Origin: Listeria rocourtiae FSL F6-920
Lineage (GTDB): Bacteria; Bacillota; Bacilli; Lactobacillales; Listeriaceae
Length of the DNA: 64,000 nt
Reading direction: 5' to 3'
NCBI RefSeq assembly: GCF_000525975.1
Contig: NZ_AODK01000006.1
Coordinates: forward strand, 1-64,000
In this document: positions 9,366 through 21,408 of the stretch, in pieces
Numbering within the stretch: position 1 is the first letter of the stretch
Layout of the letters: each line of letters starts with the position of its first letter
Position numbers and translations under genes: made by a program
Notes under the pieces: model-generated
What the model saw: only the letters and a program-made list of their open reading frames with translations
Told to the model about the DNA's origin: nothing
Database searches by the model: none

Positions 9366-10557
9366 ATGGCTAAAAAAGTTGTGACCGATTTAGACTTAAA
9401 CGACAAAAAAGTTCTAGTACGTGTTGATTTTAACGTTCCAATGAAAGACGGTAAAATTACCAATGATAATCGTATCGTAGCGGCGCTTCCAACGATTCAA
9501 TATATCCTTGAGCAAAACGGTAAAGCAATTCTTTTCTCTCATTTAGGTAAAGTGAAGACAGAAGAAGATAAAGCGGACAAATCGCTTCGCCCAGTTGCTG
9601 AACGTTTGAGCGAATTATTAGGTAAGGAAGTAAAATTTGTACCTGTAACGCGTGGGCCTGAACTGGAAGGCGCGATTAGCGAGATGAAAGACGGCGACGT
9701 TATTCTTTTCGAAAATACGCGTTTTGAAGATATTGATGGCAAAAAAGAAAGTAAAAATGATTCTGAGTTAGGCAAGTATTGGGCTTCTCTAGGTGATGTT
9801 TTTGTTAACGATGCGTTCGGAACAGCTCACCGTGCACATGCTTCTAACGTTGGAATTGCTTCTAACTTAGATTCAGCGGCAGGCTTCCTAATGGAGAAAG
9901 AAATCAAGTTCATCGGTGGCGTTGTGGATAACCCAACACGTCCACTGGTTGCAATTCTTGGTGGCGCAAAAGTTTCCGACAAAATCGGCGTTATCGAGAA
10001 CTTAATCGAAAAAGCAGACAAAATTACTTATCGGTGGCGGAATGGCATATACATTCTTCAAAGCACAAGGTAGAGAAGTCGGCATTTCACTTTTAGAAAA
10101 AGATAAAATCGATCTTGCGAAGAGCTTACTTGAAAAAGCAGGCGACAAATTAGTGCTTCCAATCGACAATGTTGTTTCTCGTGAATTCAGCAATGATGCA
10201 CCATTCCACACAGTTGACTCGAACCACATCCCAGCTGATGAAGAAGGTTTGGATATTGGCCCTGCAACAGTAGAACTTTTTACAAAAGAGTTACAAGGTG
10301 CGAAAACAGTTGTTTGGAACGGTCCTATGGGAGTGTTCGAAATGAGCAACTTTGCTAAAGGAACAATTGGCGTTTGTGAAGCCATCGCAAATCTTGATGA
10401 CGCAACAACAATAATCGGTGGTGGAGATAGTGCAGCAGCAGCGATGGACCTTGGTTACGCTGACAAATTTACACACATTTCTACTGGTGGCGGAGCTTCT
10501 CTAGAATACCTAGAAGGTAAAAAGCTACCAGGCGTTGAATCTATTAGCGATAAATAA
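9366..10557 (+). CDS. pgk: Phosphoglycerate kinase (one-base frameshift)
   Basis: Makes ATP from 1,3-bisphosphoglycerate. The N-terminal motif [18 protein letters not shown], the basic-patch region [14 protein letters not shown] near residue 160 and the C-terminal WNGPMGVFE and GGGDSAAA motifs are all present. The frame breaks at the four-A run 10020-10023. With three A the junction reads [15 protein letters not shown], the normal PGK sequence, and the protein is 396 residues, the usual length. Probable sequencing error. TATGGAGG precedes the start. It is the second enzyme gene of the operon. Confidence 0.95.
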
Positions 10558-10613
10558 TGTTTGAAACTGTTAGCCTCTCGTGTTTCGCGGGTTAAAATAG
10601 TATCCGTGAACCT

Positions 10614-11515
<902 letters not shown>

Positions 11516-13048
11516 ATGGCAAAATCACCTGTAGCTATTATCATTCTTGATGGTTTTGGTTTAAGTAACGAAACAATTGGGAATGCTGTTGCGCTAGCTA
11601 ATAAACCTAATTTTGATCGCTATTGGGAAACTTATCCGCATGGACAGCTAAAAGCATCGGGTCTAGACGTTGGTCTGCCAGAAGGGCAAATGGGTAACTC
11701 GGAAGTAGGGCATACCAATATCGGTGCTGGACGTATTGTTTACCAAAGTTTAACGCGTATTGACAAAGCAATCGAAGAAGGCGAATTTGCCAAAAACGAG
11801 GCTTTAAACAATGCATTTACACATACAAAAACGAATAATTCCGACCTTCACTTATTCGGCTTGTTATCTGATGGTGGCGTGCATAGTCACATAAACCATC
11901 TAGTGGCATTACTTGATACAGCAAAAAAAGAAGGTGTGAAAAATGTCTATATCCATGCTTTCCTTGATGGTCGAGATGTACCACCACAATCTGCTGTAGG
12001 GTATCTGGAAGAGTTACAAAAAGCTATTGCTGAGCTGAGCTATGGTGAGATTGCAACTGTTTCTGGACGCTTCTATGCAATGGATCGTGATAAACGCTGG
12101 GAACGTGTTGAAAAAGCCTACAATACAATTGTAAAAGGGGAAGGCGCACAATTTGAGGATCCTGTGAAGTTGGTTGAAGCTTCTTACGCAGACGGTAAAA
12201 ATGATGAGTTTGTCGTTCCAGCTGTTATAGCGAAAGATGGTAAGCCAGTCGCTACTGTGAAAGATAATGACGCTGTTATTTTCTTCAATTTCCGTCCTGA
12301 TCGTGCCATCCAACTTTCAAATGCATTTACAGATACGGAATGGGAACATTTCGATCGTGGACAAACGCATCCAAAAAATATTAAATTCGTAACGATGACA
12401 CTTTACAATCCAAGTATTGTGGCAGAAGTTGCTTTTGAGCCAACGCCGATGACAAATGTTATTGGGGAAGTTTTATCTAATGAAGGTTTATCGCAATTGC
12501 GTATTGCTGAAACAGAGAAGTATCCTCATGTTACATTTTTCATGAATGGTGGGCGCAACGAAGAATTCCCTGGTGAAAGCCGGATTCTAATTGACTCGCC
12601 GAAAGTAGAAACGTACGATTTGAAACCTGAAATGAGCGCTTATGAAGTGACAGATGCGTTAGTGGAAGATATCAAAAATGATAAGCACGATGCCATTATT
12701 TTAAACTTTGCTAATCCTGATATGGTAGGTCATTCTGGTATGGTTGAACCGACAAAAAAAGCCATTGAAGCAGTGGATGAGAATCTTGGACGTGTTGTTG
12801 ATCTTATTTTGGAAAAAGGTGGTTCAGCCATTATTTTCGCTGATCACGGTAATGCCGAAACGATGACAACACCAGAAGGTAAACCACATACAGCTCATAC
12901 GACAGTGCCGGTACCAGTCATTGTTACAAAAGCTGGTGTAACATTGCGTGAGGGTGGGCGTTTAGCCGATGTAGCTCCAACAATGCTTGATCTTTTAGGC
13001 GTGAAAAAACCAGTAGAAATGACGGGCGAAAGTTTAATTCAAAAATAA
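11516..13048 (+). CDS. gpmI: Cofactor-independent phosphoglycerate mutase
   Basis: A 510-residue iPGM, manganese-dependent, converting 3- to 2-phosphoglycerate. The phosphorylated serine lies in [14 protein letters not shown] near residue 62. The metal-binding motifs ILDGFG at the start, FADHGNAE near 443 and KPHTAHT near 460 are in place, as is [12 protein letters not shown] near 185. It follows tpiA with no gap and precedes eno by about 110 bp. Confidence 0.96.
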   Translation: MAKSPVAIIILDGFGLSNETIGNAVALANKPNFDRYWETYPHGQLKASGLDVGLPEGQMGNSEVGHTNIGAGRIVYQSLTRIDKAIEEGEFAKNEALNNAFTHTKTNNSDLHLFGLLSDGGVHSHINHLVALLDTAKKEGVKNVYIHAFLDGRDVPPQSAVGYLEELQKAIAELSYGEIATVSGRFYAMDRDKRWERVEKAYNTIVKGEGAQFEDPVKLVEASYADGKNDEFVVPAVIAKDGKPVATVKDNDAVIFFNFRPDRAIQLSNAFTDTEWEHFDRGQTHPKNIKFVTMTLYNPSIVAEVAFEPTPMTNVIGEVLSNEGLSQLRIAETEKYPHVTFFMNGGRNEEFPGESRILIDSPKVETYDLKPEMSAYEVTDALVEDIKNDKHDAIILNFANPDMVGHSGMVEPTKKAIEAVDENLGRVVDLILEKGGSAIIFADHGNAETMTTPEGKPHTAHTTVPVPVIVTKAGVTLREGGRLADVAPTMLDLLGVKKPVEMTGESLIQK

Positions 13049-13155
13049 ACAAGTCTTGCTTTGCGTTTTTGACTAAACAAGGCTAAAATAAGAAGGTAAG
13101 CAACCGGTAATTCGGTCACTTCCTTACAAAAATTCATTTTTAGAGGAGAGTATAA

Positions 13156-14452
<1,297 letters not shown>

Positions 14453-14467
14453 TCGCTATCCAATTTA

Positions 14468-14502
14468 GGGCCTCCAGAGTGTTTTCTGGGGGTCTTTTTT
14501 TT
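14468..14502 (+). terminator. Terminator after eno
   Basis: GGGCCTCCAGA pairs with TCTGGGGGTC, followed by eight T. It ends the cggR-gap-pgk-tpiA-gpmI-eno operon. Confidence 0.9.
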
Positions 14503-14638
14503 ATGTAAGGAATTATATAACTTACCTGTACTAAAAATAAAAGCAACTTATAAAGTGCAATAACAGATAGGATACAAAATAAATTATTTCTAGTTAGCAA
14601 GATACTATTGCATTCTTGGAGCTAATATGCAATTTTTT

Positions 14639-14647
14639 TGCTATAAT
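14639..14647 (+). promoter_or_regulatory. Extended -10 promoter of the alpha/beta hydrolase gene
   Basis: TGC followed by consensus TATAAT at 14642-14647 forms an extended -10. There is no well-spaced -35, which such promoters tolerate. Confidence 0.5.
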
Positions 14648-14672
14648 GACCTTACTAAAAGGTCTGGTGATA

Positions 14673-15389
14673 ATGATGAAAGCATATGTAAATGGAATAG
14701 AACTCTCATATCATATTTATGGTAGTGGTGAACCGCTTGTTTTGCTACATGGAAATGGGCAGAGTCATGGTTCTTTGAAGCGACAAATAGACTTCTTTCG
14801 AAAAAATTATCAAGTGATTACGGTGGATTCTCGTGGTCATGGCAAGTCAGAGCTGGGTTTTCGGCCACTTGATTTCCAGATTATGGCGCTGGATATTTTA
14901 TGTTTATTGGACTTTTTGAAAATTAATAAGTATCGAGTCATTGGATATAGTGATGGTGGTATTATTGCGTTAGAGATGGCGATATATCAGCCGAAACGGC
15001 AGAAGCAGATGGTTGTGATTGGGACGAATTATGATGCGAGCCAGATTAAATGGTGGGCGAATATTTTTACGTTCATTGTTTATTTAGTCTCGATTCTTTT
15101 AACACCCTTCAGTTTCTTTTTTAGGCGTATTAGGGCGCAGATGAGGTTAATGATTTTTCATCCGCATATTAAAGAAGAGGATTTAGCTAGGATCTCAGCG
15201 CCGATGTTAGCAGTTATGGGTGAATATGATGTGATTTCAAAAGCGGATGTTCAGAAAATGGTGAATCTTGTTCAGCGCGGAGAGATGGTTGTGATTCATA
15301 ATGGCACCCATTTTTTGATTCGGCAGAAACCGCGCGAGTTGCATAAAATTATTACTTCTTTTTTTGACAAAGATGTGACGCAAATATAG
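14673..15389 (+). CDS. Alpha/beta hydrolase (epoxide hydrolase/esterase-like)
   Basis: A 238-residue alpha/beta-hydrolase. LVLLHGNGQSHGS near residue 25 forms the oxyanion region. VDSRGHGKSE near 55 and the nucleophile elbow IGYSDGG near 93 (a serine, GxSxG-type) follow. The catalytic acid lies around MGEYDVIS, and the catalytic His in HNGTHFLI near the end. One hydrophobic segment in the cap (around residues 130-150) may associate with membrane. The serine nucleophile argues against a true epoxide hydrolase, whose nucleophile is Asp. The start is ATG 14673, just after AAAGGTCTGG; upstream in-frame starts lie within the promoter. Substrate unknown. Confidence 0.8.
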   Translation: MMKAYVNGIELSYHIYGSGEPLVLLHGNGQSHGSLKRQIDFFRKNYQVITVDSRGHGKSELGFRPLDFQIMALDILCLLDFLKINKYRVIGYSDGGIIALEMAIYQPKRQKQMVVIGTNYDASQIKWWANIFTFIVYLVSILLTPFSFFFRRIRAQMRLMIFHPHIKEEDLARISAPMLAVMGEYDVISKADVQKMVNLVQRGEMVVIHNGTHFLIRQKPRELHKIITSFFDKDVTQI

Positions 15390-15438
15390 GGATAAAGTCG
15401 GTAAATAATGTTTTTCTATAGATTTAATGAAATTTAGA

Positions 15439-15467
15439 TTGACAGTTTCTCTGTTTGGCGTTATCAT
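15439..15467 (+). promoter_or_regulatory. Sigma-A promoter of the first esterase gene
   Basis: Consensus TTGACA at 15439-15444, a 17-bp spacer and TATCAT at 15462-15467. The transcript would carry a leader of about 155 bases before the esterase start. Confidence 0.7.
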
Positions 15468-15629
15468 ATGTCTATTGTATAAATTACTGACCCCAAAAAC
15501 GGCAATTTTGAATAGCGCTGAAACCTTTGATACCAATGGTTTTCAGGTTGCGAATCAAAAGCTGGTAATTCACGCGAATATGGCGTACAATGAGGGCAAG
15601 TTAAGGAAGATGGAGGAGTGCAATTAATC

Positions 15630-16373
15630 ATGAGTACGGATCGTAGCTTTCTTTTAAAAGCAGGCAGTCGTGCTGTTTTATTACTGCATGGATTTGCAGG
15701 AACGACAGAGGATGTTAGAGAATTAGGGGAATATCTAGCAGAGAATGGTTATACAGTGTATGCACCAAATTATCGCGGTCATGGCGAAGAACCAGCAATT
15801 TTCCTAAAAACCACACCAGATATGTGGTATGAGGATGCAAAAGCGGGTTATGAGCATTTACAAGGCTTAGGATATCACGAAATAGCAATAGTAGGTGCCG
15901 CAATGGGTGGTGTTTTTGCTCTAAAAATGGCAGAAACATTCAGTCCGAAAGCAATCGCTCCGCTATGTGCAAACGTGAATCGTAAAATGCGATATATTCC
16001 AGTGGAGAAATATTTATTAAAGAGTATGAGCAAAATGGGTATTGCAGATGGTGAAGCAGAGGTAATGCTCGCCAATTATGCACCTGAGATAAAAATAATG
16101 ACAGATGCGCGTTCTGCATTTTACAAAGCAGTGGCGACGGATATTGAGCGAATCGAAGTACCAACGATGATTGGGCAAGGCTGTCAAGATGAAGAGATTT
16201 CAGCTGATGACGCGAACTATATTTTCAAAAATATTCACTCGGATGATAAACAATTGTGTTTCTATGCAGGCTCAGGTCACGATATTACAACGGACTGTGA
16301 GAGAGAAATTTTGGCAGAGGATTTAGTTTACTTCTTGGATGACTTAATGTGGTTAGAAGAAATTGTTGTGTAA
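15630..16373 (+). CDS. Carboxylesterase, Est30-like
   Basis: A 247-residue alpha/beta-hydrolase of the small Firmicute carboxylesterase family. VLLLHGFAGTTEDVREL is the oxyanion-hole region and NYRGHGE follows. The elbow reads VGAAMGGVFAL, where the family has GLSLGG; the position of the catalytic Ser is occupied by Ala (GAAMGG). The acid (QGCQDEEIS) and His (GSGHDITTD) positions are present. The missing nucleophile suggests a non-catalytic or altered protein, unlike its intact paralogue at 17557. The start ATG 15630 has GGAGGAG upstream; GTG 15618 overlaps that site. Confidence 0.8.
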   Translation: MSTDRSFLLKAGSRAVLLLHGFAGTTEDVRELGEYLAENGYTVYAPNYRGHGEEPAIFLKTTPDMWYEDAKAGYEHLQGLGYHEIAIVGAAMGGVFALKMAETFSPKAIAPLCANVNRKMRYIPVEKYLLKSMSKMGIADGEAEVMLANYAPEIKIMTDARSAFYKAVATDIERIEVPTMIGQGCQDEEISADDANYIFKNIHSDDKQLCFYAGSGHDITTDCEREILAEDLVYFLDDLMWLEEIVV

Positions 16374-16381
16374 GATTTGTG

Positions 16382-16413
16382 AGGAATGCCTGAATGTGAG
16401 GTGTTCCTTTTTT
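16382..16413 (+). terminator. Terminator after the first esterase
   Basis: AGGAATGCCT pairs fully with AGGTGTTCCT (two G-U pairs), then TTTTTT. Confidence 0.8.
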
Positions 16414-16475
16414 GTTAGTTGCTTTGGCTACTGATAAGTCGTATTATTAAGGGAGAATAGAGAGGAGGATGTGAA

Positions 16476-16922
16476 ATGAGTGCACGTTTTAATTTAGCAA
16501 AAGAAAATTCGGAAGCTTACGCAGCGATTGGTAAGTTGGATACATTAGGTCGGGAGAGTAGCATTCCGAAAAAGTTACAGGAATTGATCAAGATTTATGC
16601 TTCGTGTCTAAACCACTGCGCGTTCTGTATTGATATGCACACGAAAGAGGCTTTGGAAAATGGTGAGACAGTGCAGCGTGTGATGGGCGTGAATGCTTGG
16701 CGCGAGGCTCCTTTTTATTCGGATAAGGAACGCGTGGTATTGGAGCTTGTTGAGGAAGTAACATTTATTCATCAACATGGTGTATCTGACTCGGTTTATG
16801 CAGAGCTTGAGAGGTTGTATAGCGAGAAAGAGATTGGCGAGTTGTACTTATTGATTGCGACGATCAATGCTTATAATCGACTGGGAATTATGAGCCAATT
16901 GCAACCAAAAACAGATAAATAG
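16476..16922 (+). CDS. AhpD-like carboxymuconolactone decarboxylase family protein
   Basis: A 148-residue all-helical protein. CLNHCAFCIDMHTKEAL near residues 46-62 is the CxxC-x3-H peroxidatic motif of AhpD-like proteins, so it is probably a thiol-based antioxidant or alkylhydroperoxidase. Other residues (VTFIHQHGVSD, INAYNRLGI) fit the CMD family. AGAGGAGG precedes the start. It is flanked by terminators on both sides, so it is a single-gene transcript. Confidence 0.85.
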   Translation: MSARFNLAKENSEAYAAIGKLDTLGRESSIPKKLQELIKIYASCLNHCAFCIDMHTKEALENGETVQRVMGVNAWREAPFYSDKERVVLELVEEVTFIHQHGVSDSVYAELERLYSEKEIGELYLLIATINAYNRLGIMSQLQPKTDK

Positions 16923-16930
16923 TCTCTATG

Positions 16931-16967
16931 AGAGGATTTACTATTTTTGATGGTGAATCCTCTTTTT
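16931..16967 (+). terminator. Terminator after the AhpD-like gene
   Basis: AGAGGATT pairs with AATCCTCT, followed by TTTTT. Confidence 0.78.
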
Positions 16968-16972
16968 AACGC

Positions 16973-17001
16973 TTTACCTTCTATACAAAATATGCTATCA
17001 T
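16973..17001 (+). promoter_or_regulatory. Sigma-A promoter of secG
   Basis: TTTACC at 16973-16978, 17-bp spacer, TATCAT at 16996-17001. The secG GGAGG lies 30 bases downstream. Confidence 0.6.
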
Positions 17002-17042
17002 AAAAGGTAGTCAAAAAGAGGACGGTTTTAGGAGGAAAGAGC

Positions 17043-17273
17043 ATGAATACAGTGTTAACAATTTTATTAGTTATTGTATCGATATTGTTAATAATCGTAG
17101 TTGTTCTTCAACCAGGTAAGAGTAACGGGTTATCCGGAGCTATCTCTGGTGGAGCAGAAGAACTATTTGGTAAACAAAAAGCAAGAGGACTCGAACGTAT
17201 TTTACATCGTACAACGATTGTTTTAGCAGTAATCTTCTTTGCAATATTGATTGCTTTAGGATTTTTCTTGTAA
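17043..17273 (+). CDS. secG: Protein translocase subunit SecG
   Basis: A 76-residue protein with two membrane helices (residues 3-22 and 55-75) joined by the conserved loop VVLQPGKSNGLSGAISGGAEELFGK, split here by description: LQPGKSNGLSGA then GGAEELFGKQKARG. This is the SecG subunit of the SecYEG channel. GGAGG precedes the start with ideal spacing. The position before esterase, rnr and smpB is conserved in Listeria and Bacillus as I recall. Confidence 0.95.
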   Translation: MNTVLTILLVIVSILLIIVVVLQPGKSNGLSGAISGGAEELFGKQKARGLERILHRTTIVLAVIFFAILIALGFFL

Positions 17274-17288
17274 TTATGAAAAGTGACG

Positions 17289-17320
17289 AACTCCACCTGA
17301 ATTTTGCGGGTGGAGTTTTT
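17289..17320 (+). terminator. Terminator after secG
   Basis: AACTCCACC pairs with GGTGGAGTT around a loop containing GAATTTTGC, followed by TTTT. Confidence 0.82.
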
Positions 17321-17506
17321 GGTGCTGTTGCTGTTGCGGGCTATGCCCGTTACAGCAACAGTATGAGTGAGAGCGTTAGCGAGCATTCGTTCACTAGTGT
17401 CGGCAGAATATGATGGGACTCCAAATACAGATTCTAGTACGCAAAATCACTTGCTAAGTCTCGATGCTTATTCTCAACACCTTCTTTTTGAATTTTGCGG
17501 GTGGAG
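17298..17506 (+). repeat. 18-bp direct repeat flanking the secG-esterase spacer
   Basis: TGAATTTTGCGGGTGGAG occurs identically at 17298-17315 and 17489-17506, 191 bp apart. The first copy is the loop and right arm of the secG terminator. The second copy lacks the left arm. This suggests that a partial duplication or insertion created the spacer. Confidence 0.75.
17325..17361 (+). other. Strong hairpin of unknown role
   Basis: CTGTTGCTGT-tg-CGGGC-tat-GCCCG-tt-ACAGCAACAG forms a 15-bp stem with one symmetric internal loop and a three-base top loop. There is no T run. It lies between the two 18-bp repeats and immediately after the secG terminator, and could protect an RNA end or mark a small mobile sequence. 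Confidence 0.7.
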
Positions 17507-17556
17507 ACGGTACACTGGGTGTAAGGATATTTTTAGAATGAAGGGGATTTTTTGAT

Positions 17557-18303
17557 ATGAAAATGAAGGCGCCAGAGCCATTTTTATTTGAGACTGGGAA
17601 ACGGGCGGTATTGTTGCTACATGGATTTACGGGAAGTTCTGCAGATGTTCGAATGTTGGGGCGTTTCTTGCAAGATAATCAGTACACGTGTTATGCACCG
17701 CAGTATAAGGGGCATGGTGTATCACCGGATGTATTATTGACAACCGGGCCTGATGATTGGTGGCGGGATGTTCTTGCGGCTTATGATTATTTGAAATCTC
17801 TGGGCTATGAGGAGATTGCGGTGGCTGGACTCTCACTGGGAGGGCTTTTCTCATTGAAACTGGGGTATAATCGACCGCTTAAGGGGATCGTTGCGATGAG
17901 TACGCCAACGCGGATGGATAGTTCATCGCCGATTATTCAAGGTTTTCTGGATTATGTTCGTAATTATAAGAAGTATGAGGGCAAGTCGCCAGAGCAGATT
18001 GATGCGGAGATGTTGGCATATAAAGATGCACCGATGGATACGATTGCTAAATTGAAAGATGAGATTCAGGATGTTATTCCGCAAATTGATATGATTTATA
18101 CACCAATTATGGTCGTTCAGGGAAAAAAAGATCAGATGGTGGATGTAAATGGTGCAGAATTGATTTATAATAAGGTAGAGTCAGATCAAAAGGAACTGAA
18201 ATGGTACGAGAATTCTGGACATGTTATTACGATTGATAAGGAAAAGGCTCAGTTGCAAGCTGATATTTTAGCCTTTTTAGATAAGCTGGATTGGCATGTT
18301 TAA
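17557..18303 (+). CDS. Carboxylesterase, Est30-like
   Basis: A 248-residue paralogue of the protein at 15630. It keeps the full triad: VLLLHGFTGSSADVRMLGR (oxyanion region), the nucleophile elbow VAGLSLGGLFSL with Ser near 94, the acid in VQGKKDQMVD near 190, and the His in NSGHVITID near 220. It hydrolyses short-chain carboxyl esters in relatives; the natural substrate is unknown. AAGGGGA lies upstream of ATG 17557. It ends 27 bp before rnr, so the two are probably cotranscribed. Confidence 0.92.
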   Translation: MKMKAPEPFLFETGKRAVLLLHGFTGSSADVRMLGRFLQDNQYTCYAPQYKGHGVSPDVLLTTGPDDWWRDVLAAYDYLKSLGYEEIAVAGLSLGGLFSLKLGYNRPLKGIVAMSTPTRMDSSSPIIQGFLDYVRNYKKYEGKSPEQIDAEMLAYKDAPMDTIAKLKDEIQDVIPQIDMIYTPIMVVQGKKDQMVDVNGAELIYNKVESDQKELKWYENSGHVITIDKEKAQLQADILAFLDKLDWHV

Positions 18304-18330
18304 GTTTTACGAAGAGAGAGGAGGGAAACA

Positions 18331-20688
18331 ATGAAGAAAATAGAGGATAAGATTTTAGATTTTATGAAGGAATCGCCGAAAAAGACGTTTTCGCTGGATG
18401 ATTTAGAGGCGGAGATGGGTTTGCGGGATGCGGACGATTTTAAGGCGATGGTGAAGTCGCTTGTAGCAATGGAAGATCGCGGGGATGTGATTCGAACCAA
18501 GAAGAACCGTTATGCATTGCCAGAAGAGCTTGATTTTGTGAAGGGAACTTTCCGAGCGCATGAGAAAGGCTTTGGATTTGTACTTCCTGAGGATCAAGAA
18601 ATGGATGATATTTTTATTCCGCCGACGCAGGTGAACGATGCGATGAATGGGGATATTGTTTTTGCTAATATCACGAAGATAAAAGGCGATAATTTAGCAG
18701 AGGGTACGATTCATAAGATTGTAGAGCGGAAGACCTCGCAAGTGGTTGGGACGTATATGGAAGACTTGATTGGTGATCCGATTGTGATTCCTGATGATAA
18801 AAGGACGTTTGGTCAGGTGGAAATTGATTTGGCAAATGGTTTGAAGCCTGTGGATGGTCATAAGGTGATTGTGGAGTTGACGGAGTACCCGGAAGGCCGT
18901 CATCGTGCGCGGGGAATCGTTAAAATGATTATTGGACATCGAAATGATCCAGGCGTTGATATTTTGTCGATTATTCATAAGCACGGAATTCCGATTGCGT
19001 TTCCAGATGAAGTGATGGAGGAAGCTAATAAGGTTCCGGCTGAGATTTCGGAGAGTGATATTGGGGCGCGTCGTGATTTGCGTGATCAGGTTATTATTAC
19101 GATTGATGGTGCGGATGCGAAGGATTTGGATGATGCGGTTACAGTGACGCAACTTCCAAATGGAAATCATAAACTAGGTGTACATATTGCGGACGTTAGT
19201 TCGTATGTGACGGAGGGATCAGAGCTAGATCGTGAGGCAGCAGAGCGTGGCACAAGTGTATACTTGGTGGATCGGGTTATTCCGATGATTCCGCATCGTT
19301 TGTCTAATGGGATTTGTTCGCTGAATCCGCATGTGGATCGCTTTACGATGTCGTGTGAGATGGAGATTGATGCGTCTGGAACGGTCGTTTCGCATGAGAT
19401 TTTTGAGAGTGTGATTAATACAACGGAGCGGATGACGTACACAGATGTCAATGACATTTTAGTGGCGGAGGATGCTGGATTGCGTGAAAAATATGCGCCG
19501 ATTGTGCCAATGCTTGAAGATATGTACGCTTTGTCCAAAATTTTGAATAAGAAGCGGGATGCGCGTGGTGCGATTGATTTCGACTTTAAAGAGGCGCGTA
19601 TAGTCGTGGATGAACAGGGACATCCAACTGGGGTTGTGACGCGAGAACGTTCGGCCGGTGAGCGTCTGATTGAGGAATTCATGCTGGCAGCAAATGAGTG
19701 TATCGCGGAGCATTTCTTCTGGATGCAAGTACCGTTTATTTATCGTATCCATGAAAACCCACGGGAAGAGAAGTTACAGCGTTTCTTCGAGTTCATTACG
19801 AACTTTGGCCTAGTTGTGAAGGGGACGGCAAATGATGTGCATCCGCGGGCTTTGCAGCAAGTTTTAGAAGAGGTCAAGGGAAAACCAGAAGAGATGGTTG
19901 TTTCGACAATCATGCTTCGATCCATGCAACAAGCGAAGTATGATACGGCAAACTTGGGGCATTTCGGACTATCAACGGAGTATTATACGCATTTCACATC
20001 GCCGATTCGTCGCTATCCAGACTTGATTGTACATCGCTTGATTCGGGAGTATTTGATTCATGGAGATATTGATGATGCGACGATGGCAAAATGGGCGGAG
20101 CGCCTCCCAGAAATTGCAGAACATACGTCGAAAATGGAGCGCCGGGCTGTAGAGGCTGAGCGTGAAACGGATGAGCTCAAGAAAACAGAATACATGGTAG
20201 ATCATGTGGGTGAGATTTTTAAAGGCATTATTAGTTCGGTGACGAATTTCGGCATGTTTATTGAGTTGCCAAATACGATTGAAGGTCTTGCGCATGTGAG
20301 TACAATGAAGGATGATTATTACCAATTCCATCAAAATCAGTTGGCAATGATTGGTGAGCGTACTGGTCGTGTGTATCGAATTGGTGACGAGGTGGAAGTC
20401 GAGGTTACGAAGGTAGACGTAGATCACCGCGAAATCGATTTTGCACTTCGTAGTCTTGGTAAGGAAACGCCTGGCTTTAAACGAGGCAAGAAGACGGTGG
20501 AGGTTTCGAAATCATTTAAGAAAAATAAGAACCGTCCTAATGGCGATAAAAAACGGAAGGACAACGATTCATCGCGTAAGAAAGGAAAGCAGAGCGGTGG
20601 GGATGTTGGACAACCGAAGAAGAAAAAGAAGAAACCATTTTACCAAGGTGTGGCTAAAGGCACAAAATCGAAGAAGTCACGTCGTTAG
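18331..20688 (+). CDS. rnr: Ribonuclease R
   Basis: A 785-residue 3'-5' exoribonuclease. An N-terminal helix-turn-helix region (residues 1-65) is followed by cold-shock domains ([14 protein letters not shown] near 75). The RNB catalytic domain has the acidic site [16 protein letters not shown] near 260 and HIADVSSYV near 290. An S1 domain ([18 protein letters not shown]) lies near 635. A lysine-rich tail of about 70 residues ends the protein. It degrades structured RNA and, with SmpB and tmRNA encoded next door, removes faulty mRNA. GAGGAGGG precedes the start. Confidence 0.97.
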   Translation: MKKIEDKILDFMKESPKKTFSLDDLEAEMGLRDADDFKAMVKSLVAMEDRGDVIRTKKNRYALPEELDFVKGTFRAHEKGFGFVLPEDQEMDDIFIPPTQVNDAMNGDIVFANITKIKGDNLAEGTIHKIVERKTSQVVGTYMEDLIGDPIVIPDDKRTFGQVEIDLANGLKPVDGHKVIVELTEYPEGRHRARGIVKMIIGHRNDPGVDILSIIHKHGIPIAFPDEVMEEANKVPAEISESDIGARRDLRDQVIITIDGADAKDLDDAVTVTQLPNGNHKLGVHIADVSSYVTEGSELDREAAERGTSVYLVDRVIPMIPHRLSNGICSLNPHVDRFTMSCEMEIDASGTVVSHEIFESVINTTERMTYTDVNDILVAEDAGLREKYAPIVPMLEDMYALSKILNKKRDARGAIDFDFKEARIVVDEQGHPTGVVTRERSAGERLIEEFMLAANECIAEHFFWMQVPFIYRIHENPREEKLQRFFEFITNFGLVVKGTANDVHPRALQQVLEEVKGKPEEMVVSTIMLRSMQQAKYDTANLGHFGLSTEYYTHFTSPIRRYPDLIVHRLIREYLIHGDIDDATMAKWAERLPEIAEHTSKMERRAVEAERETDELKKTEYMVDHVGEIFKGIISSVTNFGMFIELPNTIEGLAHVSTMKDDYYQFHQNQLAMIGERTGRVYRIGDEVEVEVTKVDVDHREIDFALRSLGKETPGFKRGKKTVEVSKSFKKNKNRPNGDKKRKDNDSSRKKGKQSGGDVGQPKKKKKKPFYQGVAKGTKSKKSRR

Positions 20689-20703
20689 GAAGGAAGATGT
20701 ATT

Positions 20704-21168
20704 ATGCCTAAAGGTGAAGGACGTTTATTAGCGCAAAATAAGAAGGCGCGTCATGATTATGCGATTGAGGAGACTTTTGAAGCTGGAATTGTGCTTCAGG
20801 GAACGGAGATTAAGTCGGTACGTAATGCGCGTGTGAATTTGAAAGATGCTTACGCGCGGATTGATCGTGGTGAAATTTTTCTGCATAATATGCATATTAG
20901 TCCGTATGAGCAGGGAAATCGCTATAATCATGATCCGCTGAGGACACGTAAGTTATTGTTACACAAGAAGCAGATTAGTAAGCTGATTGGTGAAACAAAA
21001 GAGGCGGGTTATTCGATTATTCCGCTAAAAATGTACATCAAGGATGGCTATGCAAAAGTGTTGATTGGTGTGGCGAAGGGTAAGAAGAAATACGATAAAC
21101 GCCAGGATTTGAAGAGTAAAGAGGCGAAACGTGATGTGGAGCGGGCATTTAAAGAAAGGCAGCGTTAA
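20704..21168 (+). CDS. smpB: SsrA-binding protein SmpB
   Basis: A 154-residue OB-fold protein with the SmpB motifs [16 protein letters not shown] near 27, NLKDAYARI near 47, [14 protein letters not shown] near 60 and the C-terminal [20 protein letters not shown] tail that threads the ribosome mRNA channel. It binds tmRNA and brings it to stalled ribosomes. GGAAGGAAG precedes ATG 20704, only 15 bp after rnr, and ssrA follows. Confidence 0.97.
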   Translation: MPKGEGRLLAQNKKARHDYAIEETFEAGIVLQGTEIKSVRNARVNLKDAYARIDRGEIFLHNMHISPYEQGNRYNHDPLRTRKLLLHKKQISKLIGETKEAGYSIIPLKMYIKDGYAKVLIGVAKGKKKYDKRQDLKSKEAKRDVERAFKERQR

Positions 21169-21302
21169 GATTAGGTGATTGGATAGATATAGATATACGG
21201 ATGAGACATCTATATTTATACGGAAAAGCTTAGTATTGAACGGCGGAAGGTAAGTCACGTTATCAAGATTTGCTCTAGATGATGTGTACAATTGGCTTTA
21301 AC

Positions 21303-21331
21303 TTGCCAACTATGAGCTGTTCGTGTATAAT
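21303..21331 (+). promoter_or_regulatory. Sigma-A promoter of ssrA
   Basis: TTGCCA at 21303-21308, 17-bp spacer and consensus TATAAT at 21326-21331. It would give a precursor with about 70 bases of 5' leader to be removed. The stretch 21169-21302 shows nothing else that I can support. Confidence 0.75.
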
Positions 21332-21408
21332 TTTAGATACTGTCACGTTTGGTGTTTCGCTTATAGGAGCATTTTTCTCGTGGTACGCCGTAGATTCGGC
21401 AATATCAC

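Noticed and set aside
15427-15627. A 66-codon plus-strand frame before the first esterase, with a signal-like start
   Set aside because: It has no ribosome binding site, contains a consensus promoter (15439-15467) and runs through the esterase ribosome binding site. Its hydrophobic start is probably chance.
17367-17555. A 62-codon frame just before the second esterase
   Set aside because: Covers the repeat/hairpin spacer, has no ribosome binding site and no protein-like composition.
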